From the NCBI RefSeq assembly GCF_002236805.1, contig NZ_NIQA01000004.1, forward strand, positions 124,001-188,000: a DNA stretch of 64,000 bases, written 5' to 3'. The stretch comes from Pusillimonas sp. T2. Lineage in GTDB: Bacteria; Pseudomonadota; Gammaproteobacteria; Burkholderiales; Burkholderiaceae_B. Under the pieces are notes generated by a model that ran no database searches, was not told where the DNA came from, and saw only the letters and a list, made by a program, of their open reading frames with translations. The position numbers and the translations under genes were made by a program. Shown piece after piece: positions 45,854 to 53,750 of the stretch (its first letter is position 1; the number at the start of each line of letters is the position of its first letter).

Positions 45854-46732
45854 TCAACCCAACACCTCTTGCGCTGTCTGCAAAAAATGAGCAATTAAGG
45901 GTGAGTTTTTGCGTTCGACCCGACAGATCAATCGTGTGAACGTATGGGCATTGAATCCTTCAACATCAAGCGTCACGAGGTCAGGGCAGGGTTGATATGC
46001 GGTATTCGCGACGACACCAAGCCCCAAGCCTTGGATAACAGCCTCGCGCACGGCCTCACGGCTTCGCATTTCAACGCTGGTTTTAATCTGAATGTTCTTG
46101 GCACTGAGCGAATCTTCAAACGCTTTGCGGGTGCCCGAACCTTGCTCCCGCATTACGAACTCTTGGCCATTTAAATCGGTAAACCGCAGGCTCTTTTTCT
46201 TGGCTAACGGATGATCCGTGTGCGCAAAGATCACCAGTTTTTGGGCCCGATAGGGCAGACAGAAAATGTGTGGATCCGTTATTTCGTTGAGTACAAGGCC
46301 AATATCACCTTCGTAGTTCAGAATGCGTTGCGTTATGGACTGCGAGTCTCCCACAGTCACACTGATATGTACCCCAGGATACCGCGCACGGTAGGCTTTG
46401 ATGATGGGGGTGATGTTGTGTGGGCCGATGGCATGCAAATTCAGCGTGCCACGATAGTTGGTTTTTGCCGCAATCAACAAAGATTGCGCATCTTGTTCTG
46501 CACTGAATAGCCTTTGCGTGTGCTCAAGCAGGGCGTTACCAAATTGCGTCAGCTCCAGCCGTCGGCCTTGACGATAGAAGAGCTCGACCCCGTATTCCGA
46601 TTCCAGTCTGATGATATGAGCCGATACGGTGGGCTGGCGCAGTCCCAGTTGCCGTGCTGCTGTGGTGATTGTGCCTGTTCGCGCTGTGGCATCGAAGGCT
46701 TTGAGGGCTGCGATAAGTGAGGTCCCAGACAT
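45854..46732 (-). CDS. ptxE: LysR family regulator of the phosphite operon
   Basis: 292 aa. The N-terminal winged helix (about 1-65) shows FDATARTGTITTAARQLGLRQPTVSAHI; the rest is a LysR effector domain (about 92-290, YRGTLNLHAIGPHNITPII). It diverges from ptxA over a 149-base control region that holds a T-N11-A LysR box. In Pseudomonas stutzeri the ptx locus also carries a LysR gene named ptxE; related LysR proteins accompany phosphonate use. The name rests on that context. Phosphite or phosphate as effector is inference. Confidence 0.82.
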   Translation of the reverse strand: MSGTSLIAALKAFDATARTGTITTAARQLGLRQPTVSAHIIRLESEYGVELFYRQGRRLELTQFGNALLEHTQRLFSAEQDAQSLLIAAKTNYRGTLNLHAIGPHNITPIIKAYRARYPGVHISVTVGDSQSITQRILNYEGDIGLVLNEITDPHIFCLPYRAQKLVIFAHTDHPLAKKKSLRFTDLNGQEFVMREQGSGTRKAFEDSLSAKNIQIKTSVEMRSREAVREAVIQGLGLGVVANTAYQPCPDLVTLDVEGFNAHTFTRLICRVERKNSPLIAHFLQTAQEVLG

Positions 46733-46763
46733 AGATGAAATCTATAGATAACTAAATTATTTA

Positions 46764-46778
46764 ATGTAAAACGTACAT
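46764..46778 (+). promoter_or_regulatory. LysR-type binding box between ptxE and ptxA
   Basis: ATGTAAAACGTACAT has five-base inverted arms and contains the T-N11-A spacing (46765-46777). Further AT-rich palindromes TCTATAGA (46741-46748) and TAAATTATTTA (46753-46763) lie on the ptxE side. Confidence 0.55.
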
Positions 46779-46881
46779 ATTGGTGAAATAGCATTTGATC
46801 ATACTGTCGCCCAATGTCTGAAATACAGCTGCCGACGATTAACCGGCAATGTGCAGACCAATGAATTGAAAGGTGACCTTA

Positions 46882-47697
46882 ATGACTGCTTCCCCATCGT
46901 CCTCATGGCTCTTGCAGACCAGAAGCCTTGCCGTGGTTTATAGCAATGGCTATCAGGCACTTCAGCCCACCTCTTTGACGATTCGCCCAGGTGAGTTCCT
47001 TGTGTTGCTTGGGGCATCTGGCGCGGGCAAGTCAACACTGCTGCGTAGCCTGAATGGCTTGGTACAACCCACGGCAGGTGAATTGCTATTGCACGATATC
47101 GATCAGCCATTGTCGGGTGGACGTGCCCTGCGAGAGCATCGTCGCCGCACGGGTATGGTGTTCCAACAACATCATTTGATTGGTCGTCAAACCGTTTTAG
47201 CTAATGTCTTGATGGGCTTGTTGGCAACGCGCAGCGGTTTGAGATCGCTCTTGCCTTGGTCCAAGGACGATAAAGAAAAAGCATTCAGTGCACTTGACCG
47301 GGTCGGTTTGATTGACAAGGCGTTGACACGTGCTGATGCCTTGTCGGGTGGTCAGCAGCAGCGCGTTGGAATTGCACGTGCCTTGATTCAGCAGCCCCGC
47401 CTGATGCTGGCTGATGAGCCTGTGGCTAGTCTGGACCCCCATACCGCTGAAAGCGTCTTGCAGCTGCTTCACGATATTTGCAAAACCGATCATCTCACTG
47501 CTGTGGTGAGTTTGCACCAAATTGATTTTGCCAAGCGATTTGCGGATCGGATTGTTGGGTTGAGTCAGGGGCGCGTCGTTTTTGACGGCAAACCTGCAGC
47601 TTTAACCGACGCCGATATTCAAAGGCTTTACACCGGGAACGTTAGTCATGACGCTCCCGAAACCCATCTAGATATCCCCGCCCTGTGTGCGGCTTGA
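46882..47697 (+). CDS. ptxA: Phosphite/phosphonate ABC importer, ATP-binding protein
   Basis: 271 aa. Walker A GASGAGKST, signature LSGGQQQRVGIARAL, Walker B LMLADEPVASLDP and switch histidine in VSLHQID, in the PhnC-type layout. ATG 46882 is chosen because AAGGTG lies about eight bases upstream; a GTG three codons earlier overlaps that site. First gene of the five-gene ptx message; 17 bases to ptxB. Confidence 0.9.
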   Translation: MTASPSSSWLLQTRSLAVVYSNGYQALQPTSLTIRPGEFLVLLGASGAGKSTLLRSLNGLVQPTAGELLLHDIDQPLSGGRALREHRRRTGMVFQQHHLIGRQTVLANVLMGLLATRSGLRSLLPWSKDDKEKAFSALDRVGLIDKALTRADALSGGQQQRVGIARALIQQPRLMLADEPVASLDPHTAESVLQLLHDICKTDHLTAVVSLHQIDFAKRFADRIVGLSQGRVVFDGKPAALTDADIQRLYTGNVSHDAPETHLDIPALCAA

Positions 47698-47714
47698 TTA
47701 TTCAGGAGAATTTT

Positions 47715-48593
47715 ATGTTGAAACGTCGTCATGTTTTGAAAGCCATTGTGGCTGGTTTTTTTGCAGTTGCATTGCCTTTATCGACCGCTGTACAGGCCAA
47801 AAACCCAGACCGCTTGCGCGTTGCGCTGTTGCCAGACGAGAACGCTGCAACGCTGATTCAAAATGCACAGCCGCTGAAGCAGTATCTTGAAAAAACGTTG
47901 AATAAAGACATTGAAATTATTGTGACGACAGATTATTCGTCCATGATTGAGGCCATGCGTTTTGGGCGTATTGAAGTCGCTTATTTTGGACCTTTCTCGT
48001 ATGTTCTGGCAAAGAGTAAAGCACCTAAGATCGAGCCTTTTGCCGTCGGTGTTGAGCGGGGTTCACCGACCTATCAGTCAGTCATGATTGCCAATGTCGA
48101 TGGCCCGGTGAAGCGCTTAGAAGATATCCGTGGTCAGTCTTTTGGTTTTGGCGACCAAGCATCGACGTCCAGCCATTTGGCGCCACGCGCGCACATTCAG
48201 ACGAAAGTAGGCCTGGATGGCGAAAAGGATTACCGTCCTGTACATTTGGGAACCCATGATGCCGTAGCGCGTGCAGTGCAGACAGGGCAGGTGCCCGCCG
48301 GTGGTTTGTCGAAGCCTATTTTGGAGGCCTTGATTGCTAAAGGTACGATTGATCCGACAAAAATTGTTGAGCTGGACTTGAGTGCGCCGATTCCAAACTA
48401 CCCGATGGTGATGCAAGACAATTTGGACCCAGAGTTGAAACAAAAAATTCGTAGTGCCTTTCTAGAAATGAAAGACCCTGAAGTTTTGAAGAGCTTCCGT
48501 GTCGAGGCATTCGCTGCGACCGATGATAAGGCTTACGACGTACTGCGTGAAACAGCTAAAGTCCTTAATCTTGATATCGGGACAATGAAGTGA
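47715..48593 (+). CDS. ptxB: Phosphite/phosphonate-binding periplasmic protein
   Basis: 292 aa PhnD/PtxB family. Signal peptide about 1-29 (AIVAGFFAVALPLSTAVQA). The mature part has the family text LRVALLPDENAATLI, the loop DYSSMIEAMRFGRIEVAYFGPFSY and GFGDQASTSSHLAPR, which forms the oxyanion pocket in PhnD-like proteins. AGGAGAA sits just before ATG 47715. Phosphite as ligand is inferred from ptxD in the same operon. Confidence 0.9.
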   Translation: MLKRRHVLKAIVAGFFAVALPLSTAVQAKNPDRLRVALLPDENAATLIQNAQPLKQYLEKTLNKDIEIIVTTDYSSMIEAMRFGRIEVAYFGPFSYVLAKSKAPKIEPFAVGVERGSPTYQSVMIANVDGPVKRLEDIRGQSFGFGDQASTSSHLAPRAHIQTKVGLDGEKDYRPVHLGTHDAVARAVQTGQVPAGGLSKPILEALIAKGTIDPTKIVELDLSAPIPNYPMVMQDNLDPELKQKIRSAFLEMKDPEVLKSFRVEAFAATDDKAYDVLRETAKVLNLDIGTMK

Positions 48594-49396
48594 CAACGGA
48601 TACCTTGAAGTATGCACATTTGCTGGCGGTTGACCGCCAGCGCAACCAGCGTACGTTCATGCTGGTGATGCTGATCGTGTTGTGTTGTCTGGTGGCATTG
48701 GGCATTACAGGGTTTTTTGATGCCCAGCGTTTCATCGATGGTGCACCCGCGATGCAACAGCTGGGATCAGAAATGATTCCGCCTGATTTTTCACGTTGGC
48801 AACATTGGGTTATTCCGTTACGTGACACCTTGGCGATGTCGGTGGCCGGTACCGCTTTGACGGTTGTCTTGTCGCTGCCCTTGGCATTGTTGGCAGCACC
48901 TAATACGACACCCCATCCGTTGGTAGGGCGTGCGTTGCGGGTTGTGTTGGCGGCCTTTCGGTCAGTGCCTGAAATTATTCTGGGCATTATTTTTGTGGCA
49001 GCCGTTGGCTTTGGGGCCCTTCCTGGTGTGCTCGCACTGGCGCTGCATTCAACCGGTATGGTGGGCAAGTTTTATGCCGAGGCAATAGAGCATGCGGACC
49101 CTAAACCCATGGAGGCTGCAGCAGCTGCAGGCGCAAGTCGTTTTCAGATCATTACACATGCCGTATTGCCGCAAGTGTTACCCCAATTGGCCGATATCAC
49201 AATTTATCGTTGGGAATATCACTTCCGGGCCTCAGCAGTCTTGGGGATTGTCGGTGCAGGTGGGATTGGCTTTGAATTGATGGCGGCCTTGCGCCTCATC
49301 AAGTACTCCGAAGTGTCTGCGATCTTGTTGTCTATCTTGGCCTGTGTGATTGTGGTCGACAGCTTGGGTGGCTGGTTACGTAAGAACCTGAAGTAA
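48590..49396 (+). CDS. ptxC: Phosphite/phosphonate ABC importer, permease
   Basis: 268 aa PhnE-type permease with about six helices. RDTLAMSVAGTALTVVLSLPLALLA opens the membrane domain, and the coupling loop reads EAIEHADPKPMEAAAAAGAS. Start is GTG, overlapping the ptxB stop as GTGA. A hairpin and 63 bases separate it from ptxD. Confidence 0.9.
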   Translation: MTTDTLKYAHLLAVDRQRNQRTFMLVMLIVLCCLVALGITGFFDAQRFIDGAPAMQQLGSEMIPPDFSRWQHWVIPLRDTLAMSVAGTALTVVLSLPLALLAAPNTTPHPLVGRALRVVLAAFRSVPEIILGIIFVAAVGFGALPGVLALALHSTGMVGKFYAEAIEHADPKPMEAAAAAGASRFQIITHAVLPQVLPQLADITIYRWEYHFRASAVLGIVGAGGIGFELMAALRLIKYSEVSAILLSILACVIVVDSLGGWLRKNLK

Positions 49397-49407
49397 GGCT
49401 TCAGACC

Positions 49408-49439
49408 GGCCCCGCGTCCAGATGAGGCGGGGCCTTATT
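49408..49439 (+). terminator. Hairpin between ptxC and ptxD (possible attenuator)
   Basis: GGCCCCGC (49408-49415) pairs with GCGGGGCC (49427-49434), followed by TTATTTG. The T-run is weak, so partial termination or mRNA stabilisation are both possible. It lies inside the operon. Confidence 0.5.
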
Positions 49440-49459
49440 TGAATAAGAAAAGATTTGAT

Positions 49460-50440
49460 ATGTCTAAAAAAATTGTGGTGACTCAGCCCGTGCATGCTGA
49501 GGTTTTACGCAGATTAGAAAGTGTGGGTGACGTGGTTATGAATACAGGGCCCGCACCTTGGACTCAGGCCGAACTGTATCAGCACCTGGTCGATGCCGAA
49601 GCCATGATGGCGTTTATGCCAGATCGTGTCGACGCAGAAGTGTTACGTCGTGCCCCCCGTTTAAAAACCATTGCGTGTGCATTGAAGGGCTATGACAACT
49701 TTGATCTGCAGGCCTGTGAGCAGGCCGGTGTGGTCGTATCGTTTGTGCCCGATTTGTTAACAGAACCGACCGCCGAGTTAGCGATTGGTTTGGCGATCGC
49801 AGCAGCACGCAATATCAAACCTGGTGATGATTTTGTCCGTACGGGCCAGTATGAAGGTTGGCGCCCGGTACTGTATGGAACGGGTTTGCATCAGTCTGTC
49901 GTGGCTGTGGTGGGTTTGGGTGCCGTCGGACGTGCGATTGTGGATCGTTTACAGGGGTTTGGGTGCGCGCAAATTTTGGGGGTTGATCCCTACAACGTCG
50001 ATGAGCGTGTCGTTCAGGTCGCGTTGTCCACCGCAATGACACAAGCCGACTACCTTATTTTGGCCGTACCCTTGACCGATACAAGTCGTTATCTCATTGA
50101 TGACGCGGCATTAGCCCAGGCTAAGCCGGGGCAGGTGCTGGTGAATATCGGACGGGGTTCAGTAGTATGCGAGGCTGCCGTAGCACGTGCCTTGCAGCGT
50201 GGTCAGTTAGGTGCTTATGCGGCTGATGTTTACGAAATGGAAGATTGGCGACTGGCCGATCGCCCTCTGTACATTAATCCGGTCTTGTTGGTCGCTGACA
50301 ATACCGTATTGACCCCGCATATTGGTTCTGCTGTGGCACGAGTGCGGCTGGCGATTGAGTTGCGTGCGGCTGATAACTTAATTCAAGTGTTGGCGGGGCA
50401 GATGCCTGCAGATATCGTTCGTTCTGTTGTTCCGGCTTGA
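49460..50440 (+). CDS. ptxD: NAD-dependent phosphite dehydrogenase
   Basis: 326 aa D-2-hydroxyacid dehydrogenase-fold enzyme that oxidises phosphite to phosphate with NAD. It follows P. stutzeri PtxD as I recall it along its whole length. AMMAFMPDRVDA (around residue 50), CALKGYDNFD with K76, FVPDLLTEPTAELAIGLA, W134 and Y139 in GWRPVLYGTG, the NAD loop VGLGAVG (151-157), R232 in GRGSVV, E261 in YEMEDW, and H287 and S290 in TPHIGS cover the phosphite-site and catalytic positions of the family. D176 after the second Rossmann strand fits NAD rather than NADP. AAGAAAAGA precedes ATG 49460. Confidence 0.93.
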   Translation: MSKKIVVTQPVHAEVLRRLESVGDVVMNTGPAPWTQAELYQHLVDAEAMMAFMPDRVDAEVLRRAPRLKTIACALKGYDNFDLQACEQAGVVVSFVPDLLTEPTAELAIGLAIAAARNIKPGDDFVRTGQYEGWRPVLYGTGLHQSVVAVVGLGAVGRAIVDRLQGFGCAQILGVDPYNVDERVVQVALSTAMTQADYLILAVPLTDTSRYLIDDAALAQAKPGQVLVNIGRGSVVCEAAVARALQRGQLGAYAADVYEMEDWRLADRPLYINPVLLVADNTVLTPHIGSAVARVRLAIELRAADNLIQVLAGQMPADIVRSVVPA

Positions 50441-50441
50441 A

Positions 50442-51425
50442 ATGTTCGCCGGGCTAGCGTTGACCGCCATTCTGGCGATATCGGGGGTAGGGCTCGCGCA
50501 GGTGGCTTGGGCTAACGCCATGGGGTTAAGCGGGCTGACGCTGGCGATTATCCTGGGCATGGTCGTGGGTAATACCGTTTTCCCCCATATGGCCAAGCAG
50601 GTCTCGGCGGGTGTTGATTTTTCAAAAAGCACGTTGCTCAAGGTCGGGATTGTCTTGTTCGGGTTCAAAATCACCATCCAGGAAATGATCCAAGTAGGTT
50701 GGAGCGGTGTGGTGATTGCGGTGGTCATGGTCGGGTTGACCTTTGGGTTGGCTTTGGGATTGGGTCGTTTATTGCGATTGGATAGACAAACGGCCATGCT
50801 GATTGGTGCCGGGAGTGCCATTTGCGGTGCGGCTGCAGTCATTGCAACCGAGTCTGTCGTGAAAGGGCAGGCTCATAAAGTGACAGTGGCCGTAGCGACA
50901 GTCGTTATATTTGGCACGTTGGCTATGTTTTCCTATCCATGGCTATATCCCGTTTTGAACATGACGGATCAGGCTTTTGGTGTCTTCGTGGGCTCAACGG
51001 TTCACGAAGTGGCGCAAGTCGTGGCGGTTGGCGTGGCTGTAAACGAGGCCGTGGCTTCAACGGCGGTCATTGAAAAAATGATTAGGGTCATGTTTTTAGC
51101 CCCTTTTCTCATGATCTTATCGGCTTTTGTGGCCTGCCCATCAGCCCAGGGCAGACGCATAGTCATCCCTTGGTTTGCCGCGTTGTTTATTGTGATGGTC
51201 GGACTGAATTCATTGCAGATACTGCCTGCAGAGTGGGTAGCCTTCATTGTGCAGTTGGATGCCGTGTTTTTGGCCATGGCGATGGCTGCATTAGGCTTGC
51301 GGACGCGAGTAAGTTTTTTGCGTGAGGCAGGGTTGCGCCCCATGCTGTTGGCGACAGCTTTGTTTGTTTTTTTAGTGGTCGGGGGCTATCTCGTTAACCT
51401 AGGGGTCATTGCTTGGCTAGGTTAG
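50442..51425 (+). CDS. YeiH/UPF0324 family membrane protein (putative anion exporter) linked to ptxD
   Basis: 327 aa with about nine to ten membrane helices. Family text includes LSGLTLAIILGMVVGNTV, SKSTLLKVGIVLFGFKIT, GAGSAICGAAAVIA and FGVFVGSTVHEVAQVVAVG. It starts two bases after the ptxD stop and shares the module's base composition, so it is almost certainly co-transcribed. The family is labelled putative sulfate exporter on thin evidence. Here phosphate release, phosphite/phosphate exchange or protection from another anion are possible; none is shown. Confidence 0.85.
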   Translation: MFAGLALTAILAISGVGLAQVAWANAMGLSGLTLAIILGMVVGNTVFPHMAKQVSAGVDFSKSTLLKVGIVLFGFKITIQEMIQVGWSGVVIAVVMVGLTFGLALGLGRLLRLDRQTAMLIGAGSAICGAAAVIATESVVKGQAHKVTVAVATVVIFGTLAMFSYPWLYPVLNMTDQAFGVFVGSTVHEVAQVVAVGVAVNEAVASTAVIEKMIRVMFLAPFLMILSAFVACPSAQGRRIVIPWFAALFIVMVGLNSLQILPAEWVAFIVQLDAVFLAMAMAALGLRTRVSFLREAGLRPMLLATALFVFLVVGGYLVNLGVIAWLG

Positions 51426-51573
51426 TTTTATTTAATGCGTCTGACGACGACGTGAATTCATCACAACCCTGTTACGGTTGTATCATTAACCACCAGTCGA
51501 CGACAGATTGTCGGTCAAAATGAATATTTAAGGGCCGACGATGTAGCGCCATTATTATTCAAACGGAGCCCGC

Positions 51574-52041
51574 ATGCTGTATGCCATTCTTAAAACCTTG
51601 CACGTCCTGTCCATTATTGTTTGGGTGGGCGGCATGGCGTTTGCCCATTGTTTCTTGCGGCCTGTGGCTGCACAACTCGACCCGCCAGTGCGCCTGAATT
51701 TGCTGTGCAACGTGCTAGGGCGTTTTTTCAAGACCTTGCTGTGGGTTGCCCCATTAGCCATTATTACGGGTATCTGGATGATCGGTAACGCGGCGCGCTC
51801 TGCGTCGCAAGCCGGTATTGGGTTCAGCATGCCCCTCGACTGGCACATCATGTCAGTGCTGGGTTTGCTCATGCTGGTTATTTTCCTGGCAGTGCGTTTT
51901 CGCTTGTATCCGCAGTTTGCCCGTGCGGTCGCAGGTGCCGATTGGCCGGTTGCTGGGGCCGCAATGGCCAAGATTCGCAAGTGGGTTGCCGTAAATCTGG
52001 TACTGGGGCTTACCACGGTTGTCGTAGCGTTGGTATATTGA
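51574..52041 (+). CDS. CopD superfamily small membrane protein
   Basis: 155 aa with four helices (about 5-25, 55-75, 85-105 and 130-152). It carries the CopD-like N-terminal motif LKTLHVLSIIVWVGGMAFAH, whose histidines and Trp may bind haem or copper. CGGAG is well placed before ATG 51574. The function of these short forms is unknown. Here the high-GC chromosomal style resumes after the ptx module. The 148 bases before it hold short inverted repeats only. Confidence 0.78.
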   Translation: MLYAILKTLHVLSIIVWVGGMAFAHCFLRPVAAQLDPPVRLNLLCNVLGRFFKTLLWVAPLAIITGIWMIGNAARSASQAGIGFSMPLDWHIMSVLGLLMLVIFLAVRFRLYPQFARAVAGADWPVAGAAMAKIRKWVAVNLVLGLTTVVVALVY

Positions 52042-52075
52042 AGCTTGTTCCTTCAACTGCAACAAGGTACTTATC

Positions 52076-52549
52076 ATGAAGATCGATATCGGCATTTCAG
52101 AAAAAGATCGTAAAGCAATTACCAAAGGGTTGGGCAATTTGCTTGCTGACACCTACACGCTTTATCTGACCACGCACAATTTCCATTGGAATGTGACGGG
52201 CCCCATGTTCAACAGCTTGCACGATATGTTCATGCAGCAGTACACCGAGCTCTGGAACGCGGTCGACCCCATTGCCGAGCGTATTCGTTCGTTGGGCTTT
52301 CCTGCACCCGGTTCATATGCCGAGTTTGCCAAACTCAGCTCTTTGCCCGACGCACCGGTCAAGCCGCCCAAAGCCCTCGAAATGGTTGCCATTCTGGCCA
52401 AAGGCCACGAAGCCACGGCTAAAACCGCGCGTGCGTTGTATCCGTTGGTTGAAAAAGCCAGCGACGAGCCCACCGCCGATCTATTGACTCAACGTATTAC
52501 CGTACACGAGCAAACCGCCTGGATGTTGCGTTCATTGCTGGAGCAATAA
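52076..52549 (+). CDS. dps: DNA protection/ferritin-like protein Dps
   Basis: 157 aa. Forms dodecamers that oxidise and store iron with peroxide and shield DNA. The ferroxidase ligands are visible in THNFHWNVTGPMFNSLHDMF with the following QQYTELWNAVDPIAERI. It lacks a long Lys-rich N-terminal tail, so DNA binding is uncertain. A terminator follows. Confidence 0.93.
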   Translation: MKIDIGISEKDRKAITKGLGNLLADTYTLYLTTHNFHWNVTGPMFNSLHDMFMQQYTELWNAVDPIAERIRSLGFPAPGSYAEFAKLSSLPDAPVKPPKALEMVAILAKGHEATAKTARALYPLVEKASDEPTADLLTQRITVHEQTAWMLRSLLEQ

Positions 52550-52573
52550 GCCACAGTTGTAGCGTGTCGATAT

Positions 52574-52624
52574 GCCGGGCCACTCCGTTTCGCTTCAACG
52601 CGCCGGGGTAGCCCGGCTTTTTTT
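52574..52624 (+). terminator. Terminator after dps
   Basis: GCCGGGC (52574-52580) pairs with GCCCGGC (52611-52617), with a long loop that can fold further, followed by seven T residues. Confidence 0.65.
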
Positions 52625-52694
52625 GCGTCCCGTTCTGTCGGATTGCCAGCAGCAGATACAATGTTCTCAGTCATTTCAGCACCAAGGAGCAACA

Positions 52695-53744
52695 ATGCAG
52701 TATCGCAAGCTGGGTCATACCGATATTCAAGTCAGCCTGATTGGTTTGGGCACCATGACGTTCGGGGAGCAGAACACCGAAGCGCAGGCGCACGAGCAAC
52801 TGGATTACGCCTACGCCCAAGGCGTGAACCTGGTCGATGTGGCCGAAATGTACCCAGTACCGCCCAAGCCTGAAACTTATGGTTCAAGCGAGCGGTTTGT
52901 CGGTTCGTGGCTGAAGAAAACAGGCTTGCGCGACAAAATTGTGTTGGCCACAAAAATTGCCGGGCCGTCACGTCAGGCAGGCCGCCCCAGCCATATTCGC
53001 GGTGCGGCCAACCAGTTCGACAAGCCTAATTTGGTAGAAGCGCTTGACGGTAGTTTGCAGCGCCTGGGTACTGACTACGTCGATTTATATCAGTTGCATT
53101 GGCCCGATCGCAGCACGACAACCTTTGGCCGTACCGCGTATCCCTACGAAGACGAACCTTATACGGTACCTATCGAAGAGACCTTGCAGGCGCTGTCTGA
53201 TCTGGTGAAAGCGGGCAAGATCCGCTATATCGGTGTGTCAAATGAAACGCCCTGGGGTGTGTCACGCTTTCTAGCGGCGGCGCGCGAATTAGGTCTCGAG
53301 CGCATCGTATCAATTCAGAACCCGTATAGCCTGCTGAACCGAACCTACGAAGTGGGTTTGTCCGAATTTACGCATCGTGATGGGGTGGGCTTGCTGGCCT
53401 ATTCGCCATTGGCGTTTGGCTGGTTGTCGGGCAAATACGAAGGCGGTGCCCGGCCGGCGGGTGCCCGTATTACCTTGTTCGAGCGTTTTACGCGCTACAC
53501 ACGGCCACAAGCCGTCGCAGCAACGTCGGCGTATGTGGCACTGGCCCTCAAGCATGGGTTGACGCCGGCATCCATGGCGCTGGCCTTCGTCAACCGTCAG
53601 CCATTCGTGACCAGCAATCTGGTTGGTGCGACCTCGCTCGAACAGCTTCGCGAGAATATCGCCAGCGTCAATGTCACGCTCGACGACGAGGTTCTGCAGG
53701 GCATTGCAGCCATTCATGAGCTTTATCCCAATCCGGCGCCTTAA
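52695..53744 (+). CDS. Aldo/keto reductase (Tas-like)
   Basis: 349 aa TIM-barrel NADPH oxidoreductase. The active-site tyrosine is in VDVAEMYPVPPKPET, the lysine in LATKIAGPS and the histidine in YQLHWPDRS, the spacing seen in E. coli Tas. AAGGAG lies about seven bases before ATG 52695, well inside a longer open frame. Physiological substrate unknown. Six bases separate it from fetA. Confidence 0.88.
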   Translation: MQYRKLGHTDIQVSLIGLGTMTFGEQNTEAQAHEQLDYAYAQGVNLVDVAEMYPVPPKPETYGSSERFVGSWLKKTGLRDKIVLATKIAGPSRQAGRPSHIRGAANQFDKPNLVEALDGSLQRLGTDYVDLYQLHWPDRSTTTFGRTAYPYEDEPYTVPIEETLQALSDLVKAGKIRYIGVSNETPWGVSRFLAAARELGLERIVSIQNPYSLLNRTYEVGLSEFTHRDGVGLLAYSPLAFGWLSGKYEGGARPAGARITLFERFTRYTRPQAVAATSAYVALALKHGLTPASMALAFVNRQPFVTSNLVGATSLEQLRENIASVNVTLDDEVLQGIAAIHELYPNPAP

Positions 53745-53750
53745 CGCCCG

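Noticed and set aside
46803-46820. Pho box upstream of ptxA
   Set aside because: CTGTC and TGTCTG elements are present but the seven-base repeats do not keep the four-base spacing of a Pho box.
51426-51573. Possible right-hand attachment site of a tRNA-Ser island
   Set aside because: No copy of the tRNA-Ser 3' end and no integrase gene is visible; only short inverted repeats are present.
52572-52694. N-terminal extension of the aldo/keto reductase
   Set aside because: It overlaps the dps terminator; AAGGAG and the conserved MQYRKLG start support 52695.
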